The notes beneath the pieces were generated by a model that saw only the letters and a list, made by a program, of their open reading frames with translations, ran no database searches and was not told where the DNA came from. A stretch of 64,000 bases of DNA from Owenia fusiformis (lineage: Eukaryota; Annelida; Polychaeta; Sabellida; Oweniidae). Both the position numbers and the translations under genes were made by a program. Location of the stretch: positions 7,930,030 through 7,994,029 of the forward strand of contig CAIIXF020000009.1 in assembly GCA_903813345.2 (NCBI GenBank), given 5' to 3'. Below are positions 37,302 to 46,769 of the stretch, piece after piece (position 1 is the first letter of the stretch; every line of letters starts with the position of its first letter).

Positions 37302-37700
37302 AGAGATTATCCTATATGATGTTCAGTACATTTATATTGGGATTGTCCCGAGGTAAATATAATATATCTGTCCGAGGGCCGCAGCTAGGTCCAGAGGGAA
37401 AATATATTATATTGGCCAAGGATAATCCCAATATCCTGAACCAACTATAGGATAATATGTTTATCCCATACCAATCTTGGTCATCTGGTTCACATTGTTC
37501 AATCGTGGAAATATTTTAGAATATTCATGTCCAGTTTTGTTTTCTTGGCCTTGGGCGGATTTTCCTGTTCTCTCAAATATTCCCACATCTATTTTCTCGA
37601 ATTTTTGATTGATTAAGTGGATGCTCCTTCCCTTTTTTAAACCTTCAAACAGATCCCGTAATATATACCTGTAACACATCCAAGTAAACATGTATATATA
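37302..37700 (+). repeat. ~560 bp palindromic-core repeat, copy 2
   Basis: Same start as copy 1 and copy 3 ('gagattatcctatatga'). It keeps the 'ttggccaaggataatccca' hairpin and the 'ttgttttcttggccttgggc' middle, but lacks the second 'gcgggcagatatac' hairpin. Confidence 0.78.
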
Positions 37701-37740
37701 TTCCAATGTATATTTCCCGCTGCGTATCTCCCGATCCAAA

Positions 37741-38640
37741 TATTCCCGGGAAAATGTTTTTTATTCAGTGTAGAAACAGTCAATTTGTCAAAGTATCTTG
37801 CTAAAGCAAAACTGTCAAAATAGATCCAGCAGACTGTAGAATTTTTCTTAACCAAAATGATGATGGATTTCTTGAAAGTAATGAGAATGAGAACGCTTAA
37901 TAAAAAAAAACTGGATATGCAGGGTGTCCTGAAAACTTCACTTGTAAAACCTCACTTTTCAAAGGATTTAGTTATGTGATGATCAGTTTTGAATAATGAT
38001 CACTGGGAAGATTTCAGAGAAAGAGCGTATATCATACAATGTTTATTGATGATATGTTGACATTGCTGATCATTATTGACATCGCTGATGGAGAATAAGT
38101 ACCAAAATGTAACGCTTTGTGCGAATGTTACTCATGGTGAATTTCTGATGGAATTTCTTACTATGACATAGTAACAGGATATTGTATGACCACTATCAAA
38201 TAATTTAATCAAGTCGTTTTTAACTTCTCAATTTACATTTTTTGTTTACAATCACACGAGACATGTGAGCCCTGGTATGTGAAGCTGATCTGAGAAGTCT
38301 TAATAAAACAATAGCTCTGTAAAAAATGATTAAATTAAATTACATAAGATTCGGAATGAAAGTGCCCCGTAAATATTTAGTGCATTGGGCAAATAGAATC
38401 CTTTTTATTGCATTTAATTCAAAATATTCCTATGCTGGCTGTACTAATTCTTCAAAACTTTCAGGCATTGACATCATTGATTTGACTCATTTGCAACCAA
38501 TCAGCGCGCCGGAAATTATCGATTTTCTTTACTTTGTGGAAAGGTGAATATTAATTTCATATTCTGTCAATGTTTAATACACGTAAATATTAGATTTACA
38601 ATTGTACTTTTTTGTTACGATGTTATATTCATTTCATATT
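37741..38640. other. Spacer, no gene seen
   Basis: 'gcagggtgtcctgaaaactt' near 37920 looks like a lone mariner-type end. A 73-codon frame at 38326-38547 has no recognisable domain. Confidence 0.35.
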
Positions 38641-38675
38641 CTGTCAATGTTTAATACAAATACCTACATATAGAT

Positions 38676-38850
38676 ATCTCAAACTGGGAACTGGGGACTG
38701 GGGACCAGCTTAGAAGATACATACATACATATAACATAGATATCTCAAAATGGGAACTGGGGACTGGGGACCAACTTATAAATTACATACAAATACATAA
38801 ATATACACAAACATAGATATCTCAAACTGGAAACTGGGGACTGGGGACCT
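38676..38850 (-). repeat. Inverted copies of the ~82 bp minisatellite
   Basis: Three units of 'tctcaaactgggaactgggg' / 'actggggacc', complementary to those at 33054-33509. Confidence 0.85.
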
Positions 38851-38867
38851 TCTTAAAAAGATACATA

Positions 38868-39428
38868 GAGATTATCCTATATGAGGTTCAGGATATTGGG
38901 ATTATCCCGAGGCAAATATAATATATCTGCCCGAGGGCCGCAGGTCCCGAGGGAAAATATATTATATTGGCCAAGGGATAATCCCAATATCCTGAACCGA
39001 CTATAGGATAATATGTTTATCCCATACCATTCTTGGTCATCTGGTTCACTGTTCAATCGTGGAAATATTTTAGAATATTCATGTCCAGTTTTGTTTTCTT
39101 GGCCGTGGGCGGATTTTCCTGTTCTCTCAAATATTCCCACATTTGTTTTCTCGATTTATTTTTGATTGATTAAGTGGATGCTCCTTCCCTTTTTTAAACC
39201 ATCAAACAGATCGCGATTGTCTGCGTTTTTCTCCATTGTCGTTCACAGTAATTATGCGAACGTTACAAATTATGAACAGATATGCGAGCGGCGTTTATGA
39301 CGTAGCGGGCAGATATACTATATCTGCCCGCTCGGACCGGGACGTAAAGCTTTATCTGCCCGCTGATGAAAATATAAGTTTTTACAAACTGGCTTTATGT
39401 ACCTGTAACACCGGAAAGTATGGGATAA
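38868..39428 (+). repeat. ~560 bp palindromic-core repeat, copy 3 (most complete)
   Basis: Runs from 'gagattatcctatatgaggt' to 'agtatgggataaa' and carries both hairpin pairs seen in copy 1. It sits inside an array of inverted minisatellite units, so it inserted there or duplicated with them. Confidence 0.8.
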
Positions 39429-39459
39429 ATACAAATACATACATATTATATATAGCATA

Positions 39460-39585
39460 TAAATATCTCAAACTGGGAACTGGGGACTGGGGACCTTCTT
39501 AAAATATGCATACAAATAGATACATATTATATATAGCATATAGATATCTCAAACTGGGAACTGGGGACTGGGGACCAGCTAAGAA
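39460..39585 (-). repeat. Further inverted minisatellite units
   Basis: Two more 'aaactgggaactggggactg' units, separated from the first three by the 560 bp repeat. Confidence 0.85.
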
Positions 39586-40377
39586 GATATATACAAATAC
39601 ATACATATATAACATGTATACAATACACATATATCTCATAAATTAAAGCATATTCATAGATATCTCAATGTAAGATATTCATGAATTATTGTTATTTAAT
39701 TAACATATGCTATGCCAACTAATAAATTAATTGTTCTGTATCTAGTTCTATATATGTATCTAGTCTATCTAATTAACATATTCCATGCTTGTATATATAT
39801 CATACATATATATGAATACATATAATGATGTATGTATCTATCTAATTTGCATATTCTGTGCTGGCATATAATATATATATGCATGAATACATTGATATAT
39901 GTATGTATACATATATGTATCTATCTAATTTGCATATTCTATGCTGGTTTACATGGCCCATAAGCCGCTGCGTTTGATGCCCAAAAATCAAGACGTAGCG
40001 ATGGAAGCTGTAATGGGAGTCCATTCTGAAATTATGGGCGAGAATGGGTAAAAGACTGGCGAGATAACTTGACTTGCAGTTGAAAGTTATGAAAATTTGC
40101 TTTATCTCACAGCTGGGGACCAAAACGCCGCTAAAACGAGGTACTTTGTACACGAAAACAATGTATCGACTGAAAGGTATTTCTGTGAAGCTTTGTACGG
40201 AACAAGTTTGAAGAAAAACGGTGAAGTGTGAGACTCACAATCCTTGATTTTCAAACACTGGGGTATGTTTTAAATTCAAATTAACGGTTTTTCGGGACGG
40301 AGTGGTTTCGATACGTCCCGAAGAGATACTATCGCGTGGATTCACGGTATCATGTAAATCATGTACAGATGTATACC

Positions 40378-41264
40378 ACCCTTGGTATACGCAGCTAACG
40401 AAAATTGACCGGCACGGGTCAAAGGCTGGACCGGCACGGGTTAACGGTTTTATTTGAATTTAAAACAGCCATAACTTGCTCAATATTGACTTCCTCGTGT
40501 CTAATTTGAAATACATGATGCCTCCCGATGCTTTTAAGTACCCCAATTTTTTACAGATTTTTAAACGGACCAAAACTCTCTAAATGCGCATTTATGCTCT
40601 TTTCTCTCGAGAACGACTGCTCATTTTCACGATAACTTTTATTTAGTACTTCTAACATATAAGATCTATTTTTCCCCATCAAGGTATGATGTAAATGACA
40701 TGCTATTTACATATTGTGAGTTTCAATGACGCGCGTTTGATTTTATAAAAAATGCCAAACTTTGTGACAAAGAATTTCATCAGCTATTGCCCCGAACCGG
40801 TCCGTCTTCTCTCTGCAAGCAGATTGCCCCGAACCGGTCCGTCTTCTCACTGCAAGCAGGATGAAATTCTTTGTCACAAAGTTTGGCATTTTTTATAAAA
40901 TCAAACGCGCGTCATTGAAACTCACAAGATGTAAATAGCATGTCATTTACATCATACCTTGATGGGGAAAAATAGATCTTATATGTTAGAAGTACTAAAT
41001 AAAAGTTATCGTGAAAATGAGATAGCCGTTCTCGAGAGAAAAGAGCATAAATGCGCATTTAGAGAGTTTTGGTCCGTTTAAAAATCTGTAAAAAATTGGG
41101 GTACTTAAAAGCATCGGGAGGCACCATATATTTCAAATTAGACACGAGGAAGTCATTATTGAGCAAGTTATGGCTATTTTAAATTCAAATAAAACCGTTA
41201 ACCCGTGCCGGTCCAGCTTTTGACCCGTGCCGGTCAATTTTCGTTAGCTGCGTATACCAAGGGT
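40378..41264. mobile_element. Near-perfect 887 bp palindrome (foldback element)
   Basis: Arms of 404 and 405 bp (40378-40781 and 40860-41264) differ at only about 10 positions by eye. The 78 bp loop is two 37 bp direct copies of 'attgccccgaaccggtccgt...ctgcaagcag'. The outer part of each arm has a 'gaccggcacggg' direct pair. The ends read ACCCTTGGTATACGCAGC. No coding frame. The arms share 'ttatttgaatttaaaac' with the adjacent compound palindrome. Confidence 0.92.
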
Positions 41265-42109
41265 GTATATGTCATTGAAATAAATGACGTCATTGGTGCA
41301 ATATGCGAAGGTGATCGGGATGCGGTAGACTGATCACTAAATGCCCTTGTCTTGAATAACTTGCTCAAAGTGGTCACACTCAGTCTCAGTCACAACATAC
41401 TTGTACATGAGCCCTCTTTGCAGGTTAGAATGTATGTATGTACACAATTTCAGAATCTCCTACAAAGAAAATAGAACTGACAGATTGTGAAGATTCACCG
41501 TTCGTTTTAGCAGACCCAGTCTGTTCAGTATAGGATGATAACAATAAAACTGCGTAGGAATAAAATTCCTTTATAGATAATACAAATAACCGGAAGTGCC
41601 TCAATTTGGAAATGATAATTCATGTACATTTGTTGGAGTATGTATATTTGCATGGAAGGTGTATGTTTTGTAAGTTTTTATATTTGTAGAAGTAAACAGC
41701 ATTATTTTTGTGCATACAGATTGATAAACTGTACATCGTGTCGTGTCGTATTACAAAGTCACGATGATGCTTAGTAAGTATCAGTTCAGATATTATATTG
41801 CAATCGGTGTACAATATCTAATATTACTGAATCGTGAGCATGTGGGTTGATTTTGCACGTCAAGATATGGCATTTATTCAATCTATAAAATCGTAAAAAC
41901 GACTTTAAAATAGTATGTAAGATAGTTTCGTACTTACAAAAAAAGTTTAGGGAATTTGCGAATTGACATTTTAGTACCATGAATTTAACAATGTTTTTCT
42001 CTAAACCAATTATTGAAAACATTCTGTAAAAAAACACTGTCCTTTACGTAATGTTGACTGATTGGCAACGATTTAATGCAAACATTATTTATATATCTTT
42101 TGTATAACT
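41265..42109. other. Spacer, no gene seen
   Basis: AT-rich. Minus frames at 41620-41814 and 41786-42037 have no recognisable domains. Confidence 0.35.
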
Positions 42110-42690
42110 GTTTTTGTCAACATTTTTTGTTTTTTGTTCCTTTCTACCAATTCCTGGGAATGAAATAAAATGTATTTCCGAACCTTGTTGGACAAAATAG
42201 CATATACAAAATTTTCCTAGACCTCTTAATATTATAGTTATACAATTTTTGGTTGATTTAACAAAAAGTATGCAAAAACTTAAAACAAAACCCCCCAAAA
42301 TAGATAAAAATAAAGATAATCCTTTTATTTCATTAACAAGATACTTTTTGAAAATCAACCAAACTTTTCTTTGTACAATTACAATATTGAGAGACCTAAA
42401 CACGTTGTGTTTATGTCGTTTTGTTCCAATAAGATATGGATAGATGTTTCATTTCATTCCGAACATATGATACCAAGAACAAAAGAAGTGTCTGATGTGT
42501 TTTTTAAAACAATATAGAGAAAAGTATACATAATGTTACCATCCAAAAAATGACCATTAAATTGACGGTCAAATGTCCAGAATGTTTTGATGACTGGTTT
42601 AAGAGAAACGCGTGTTCAAAAAGTTCACCATATCGATACCACTCCTTTGTTGGAGCAATGTTATTTAAGTAAAATAAAATTGGCAAATAA
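42110..42690. repeat. Foldback made of repeat copy B and a partial inverted arm
   Basis: 42290-42690 is an inverted copy of 33900-34430. 42110-42285 matches part of the same sequence in the opposite sense, so together they can fold around a centre near 42290 ('aaaaccccccaaaatagat'). Confidence 0.78.
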
Positions 42691-42912
42691 ATATTCCATG
42701 GTATATAGTTTTGATTTTGTTTCGAACACTGGGATCTAATGGTGGGCAGGGGGGGGGGTCATGTGATACCGTTTGCCCGTGCATGTGGTTTTAAGGTTTG
42801 TTTATTGTGATAGGTTGAGCTTTTGAGTTTTACATTTCTTTTTGCGCTCCTTCAACATTATTTTCTGAGAGATTTTCCCCAATTGACAATATTTTACTCA
42901 CCTTGAGTATTT

Positions 42913-42993
42913 ATACCCTGCGCGCAGAGTCTTGTGAAATACGAAGCTCTCTTTTAAGAAGCAAAGTCGAAAGGATGCAAAGGGTGGAGTGTT
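42913..42993 (-). repeat. Dispersed repeat, copy 2
   Basis: Complement of the blocks seen at 5150-5232 ('accctgcgcgcagagtc', 'cgaagctctcttttaag', 'gatgcaaagggt'). Confidence 0.65.
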
Positions 42994-44373
42994 TACTCGT
43001 TCCGCTGATGATTTAGACCCCCTACCCGATATCAGAGTACAGTAGCTCACTGTAATTATGGATTCAGGCAAACATTTGGATCATGCCTTGTCGTTACACG
43101 ATCTATGGGAATAAATGAAATGTAGATATGATATATTCATGCATAAATAACCTGCTAACACATATTTTTGTATTTTGTGCGTGATATAGACAACCAATTT
43201 GTACAGGCGGGTGACGTTGTCGATTATAATTGTTAATAGCCGTACGTAATTAATTTGGTGTGTGACAACACGTTGCATTGAATTCTAAGGTGCAAGCCAT
43301 GATACATTATTAATGACGTCTGAAACTGAGATATAGCTCAAACAGAAACCTTGGACATACACCACAGGAGATATTCATCGTTGTGAACGTATTGCTAGCA
43401 CAGTGGAACTGTTATGACATACACTCAGAATGGTGACGTTGGTTGATTGAAATAAGGAGCTTGTATCATATTTGAGAGACGATGTAATAGAAAAGCTGTG
43501 TGGCAAACACGTTTTGTACTGATCGTAACTGTATTAGCAAATTGATGTTTTCATCAATTTGTAATCATAATCAAGAACAGGCTGACACTGCAGAAAATAA
43601 AATATGTCAATATAACAATAAATATGGTTTATGTTACATTTTTATTCGTTATTACTGTAGTTCATGAAAAACATTCAGTTCTATCACTTTTGTCCTTGAG
43701 CCTAACATGATCCATTTTAGATGTTTGCAAGTCAATCAATAGTCTACTCCACCCACTCTTGAACCAAAAGTGCATTTCCCATCTAGAAGCAATATACCTG
43801 TGGTATTAAGTATTGTTTTTTTCTCATTATTTTATTTGTTTTTATATCAATTATTTGTCAACACTTATAACACTTATAACAGTGGCACATAGATTTCTTA
43901 AATCCCATGCGACTAGTATAGAAATCTCTGAGAGAAAATATGCAAAATATAACATGAATAACTCTTTTGACATCTTCAGTTATTAAGCTATTATTAATTG
44001 CTAGTTATAATTACCGAGTGCTGTGATTTGCCGATTTCCTTTGATAAATGATACCGCAATGTATACACATCATATAGAAATATATAAAAGGTATATTAAT
44101 GAAAACATATGTGATATTTAGTATAATCAACCATTCGTGGACATGATGTCAAATGATTGTATAAACTTTCGTAGCACTACCTTTTTGGTACTTCTGTTTT
44201 TGGTACTTCTAATTTGATAGACTAAGCGTACATTTAAGTAAACGTTTGTACAAACAATTATTACATTATTTACAAAGTTTATACATTTGTTAATATGTAC
44301 ATTTAGTTCTTCAACATGAGACGTAGTTCATCAAGGTATATGTTCATTTTCATCAGGGTATAGGTATATACAT
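42994..44373. other. Intergenic, no gene seen
   Basis: AT-rich with only short chance frames. Confidence 0.35.
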
Positions 44374-44633
44374 GCAAATTACATCGGACCCCGTGCGAGC
44401 TCGTACGAGCCTCGAGAATAACGATTTATTACGGGGCTCGTCACGGGCACCGTACGGTCAAGTACGGGGGTCGAAAATTACGAGCTATAACGGGCCTTGT
44501 AACTACAAGCTCTTACGATGCTCGAAAATTACATGCAATTACGAGACTCGTAACGAGGCCCGTACGAGGTTGTAGAAGGCCCGTTGACTCAACGAGCTCC
44601 GTAAGGCATTGTATGGAGTTCGATGTAATTTGC
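44374..44633. mobile_element. CG-rich self-complementary island with 13 bp inverted ends
   Basis: Ends are GCAAATTACATCG and its exact complement CGATGTAATTTGC. The 234 bp between them is a degenerate array of 'ttacgag', 'ctcgtaacg' and 'cccgtacgag' words, so almost every segment can pair with another. It is much richer in CpG than the surrounding AT-rich DNA. Confidence 0.7.
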
Positions 44634-44843
44634 CTGTGAGCCATAGACGTATTGTCATTGACCAGAACTTTGTTAAGTTAAGAATTCCATAATTAATCGT
44701 AATCATGGATATCGTAGTAAACGAGCAATTCTTACGTCAACGCTTTCTACACCAGCACCTTGAATATTAAGCCAACCTCGAAAACGTTTTATGTCAACAA
44801 CACTGCTACCCACCTAATTACACAGACGTATCGTCGGTGTATC

Positions 44844-44874
44844 ATGGCGGAACTTCCTCCGGGACTAGGTTTCG
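44844..44874 (+). pseudogene. Possible captured first exon, left arm
   Basis: ATGGCGGAACTTCCTCCGGG onward reads MAELPPGLGF and stops at G|GTAAGA, a good splice donor. Start context, short ORF and donor together look like the 5' end of a gene. No following exon could be identified, and I do not recognise the peptide. It may be a fragment copied into the palindrome. Confidence 0.4.
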
Positions 44875-45266
44875 GTAAGATTTTTTTATTTCCCGATTTA
44901 TACCTACTTATAAGTCACGTTGTGGATAATAATTTGGCTCGAAGTTAAGGAAGATAGTCTAGTTTGAGAATGTGTCGATGGTTTTAGGTTTTATATGTTA
45001 ACAAAGACACAATTCACGTATTTAGTCCCTCGCTTTTCTTACACTGACGAACGACCAATGTCAGTGTAATATTGGCAATATTAATGCCGATCGTCAGTGT
45101 AAGAAAAGCGAGGGACTAAATACGTGAATTGTGTCTTTGTTAACATATAAAACCTAAAACCATCGACACATTCTCAAACTAGACTATCTTGCTTAACTTC
45201 GAGCCAAATTATTATCCACAACGTAACTTATAAGTAGGTGTAAATCGGGAAATAAAAAAATCTTAC

Positions 45267-45297
45267 CGAAACCTAGTCCCGGAGGAAGTTCCGCCAT
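45267..45297 (-). pseudogene. Possible captured first exon, right arm (mirror copy)
   Basis: Mirror of 44844-44874 on the minus strand with the same MAELPPGLGF reading and donor. A plus- and a minus-directed copy diverge in opposite orientations towards the palindrome centre. Confidence 0.4.
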
Positions 45298-45340
45298 GAT
45301 ACACCGACGATACGTCTGTGTAATTAGGTGGGTAGCAGTG

Positions 45341-46126
45341 AACAAAACGTTCATAAATATGATACATATATACAGATGAAATACACATATATCTGAGAAT
45401 CGAACATGTATTATATTGATATAACGCATCTCTCGGTGCATCTATATGAAAGGACTATACTTGGGCAAAACCTCATTGATCATTATCCAAATATGAAGTT
45501 TTAAATCGTATTTAATACATGTAAATACATAATCATAACACAAGAACTATCTGATATTACCAAATCATTACCAACGAAAGAATGACTAGTCGACTACAAA
45601 AGCCTCGTATCTCTATGAACTACGAGACATTTTACAATTATTGCAAATATGTGTCAATCAAAAATATTTATACAAGGGTTGTTCAAAAAGTCTCAGTTAT
45701 TTACTATCCTATCTAATGGAAATACATTATGCTCATTCTGACTCTGATTCTGACTCAGGAGCCTTGAGACATTTTGCTAATGTAATAAAGAATGGAATTC
45801 ATATAGTATATAAATTGCAATTTACTTAGTCAAGGACGTTCGAATTATTTAACCAAAGTGTCATAAGACCGTGACCAATCACTTAGTATTCACAACCTCA
45901 TAACATATCAAATGTGGACAAAATCGCGCTACTACTTTTTCAGTTACAGCAAAAATATTCATATCTCTCATACAAATATTGACTCATGAATATCAAAATA
46001 TTCAACCAGTGAATATCTTCTTGGGTATGTCCTATCTACATTGGTATGTACACACATGTACATGAATGTTCCTATTGGGAAAGAATCGAGTGTGTCATCA
46101 AACTCATCAATTAAGGTATAACTCAT
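45341..46126. other. Intergenic, no gene seen
   Basis: Contains 'acaagggttgttcaaaaagt' near 45655, which resembles a lone mariner-type end. Otherwise featureless. Confidence 0.35.
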
Positions 46127-46132
46127 TTTATT
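46127..46132 (-). terminator. Candidate polyadenylation signal of the kinase gene
   Basis: AATAAA on the minus strand, about 490 bases past the kinase stop codon. Nearer alternatives were not obvious. Confidence 0.35.
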
Positions 46133-46618
46133 TATGATGCTTCAAGCTCATGCATATTATGTAAGACTTTAATCCAGAAGTACTTTGATTCGATCAATTC
46201 TAATTCTAATTGACCTCTGTATCTTTAATCTAGAATTTTCTGATGAATTTATGCAGTATCTTTGCCGACGCATTTTCTATGATATTGCTTTTCTATCCTA
46301 GCGCACTAATATTAATCCATTCACTTTACATTTGATTGAGCCGTTTACGTTCAAGTGTACATGGATTATTAATTCTTGAAGTTGCGAATGTCTATGCACT
46401 CTCAGATGATTGTCGATATACTAAAAGTATATTACACCACTGTCCATACAAGTAAATTGCATAAGCTAATTTAGTCAAGGGCATCGTTTGGATCACTCAC
46501 TAAATGGAAAATTCTCCCCTAATTGCTGCACAATTACAAACAACTTTTTTGTGATTAACAACGCTCCACACGTGAATCACGCACTTAGATCATAAAACGA
46601 TGTGTCAATGTCGGGACG

Positions 46619-46769
46619 TTACTTCTTTGATTCCACTACTACCATGTAATCGGGCGTTTCAGTCGGTACGCCGTTGTCAGTGAGTAAGTTACTTAATGTC
46701 TCACATAAATCCTTAAATGTTGGTCTTTCGTTGGGATCCTCGATCCAACACATCCTCATTATATCATAG
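46619..46769 (-). CDS. RTK last exon: kinase C-lobe end and tail
   Basis: Reads [20 protein letters not shown] and ends [11 protein letters not shown] with TAA at 46621-46619. The CW....RPTF block is kinase subdomain XI. The tail is only about 20 residues, with a single Tyr (YMVV). Confidence 0.92.

Larger units (their letters stand above)
30605..40345. repeat. Compound palindrome spanning ~9.7 kb
   Basis: The left outer arm (30605-30995) and left inner arm (about 32700-33509) recur inverted and in mirrored order on the right (inner about 38650-39955, outer about 39955-40345). Both outer arms run through 'gatacattgttttcgtgtac' and 'agtcaagttatctcgccagt' (or complements). The left arm is interrupted by an insert (30979-32702), and the right inner arm by a repeat (38868-39428). 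The 5 kb between the arms is non-coding. It may be one large long-TIR element or an inverted duplication. The ends show no clear target duplication. Confidence 0.75.
44801..45340. repeat. 540 bp near-perfect palindrome
   Basis: Two 249 bp arms (44801-45049 and 45092-45340) differ at only a few positions. The 42 bp loop contains 'aatattggcaatatt'. Each arm carries the same ATG-plus-splice-donor segment listed below. Confidence 0.92.

Noticed and set aside
39842-40153. 103-codon minus frame matching a plus-strand frame at 30798-31025
   Set aside because: The similarity comes from the inverted repeat arms. Neither copy shows coding constraint, and the frames diverge where the arms do.
44372-44575. 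67-codon frame through the CG-rich island
   Set aside because: The frame is a by-product of the self-complementary repeat words. Codon content is simply the repeat.
45655-45700. Lone mariner-type ends (also near 33770, 37920 and 49430)
   Set aside because: Each resembles one terminal repeat, but no partner end was found. Chance similarity is possible.
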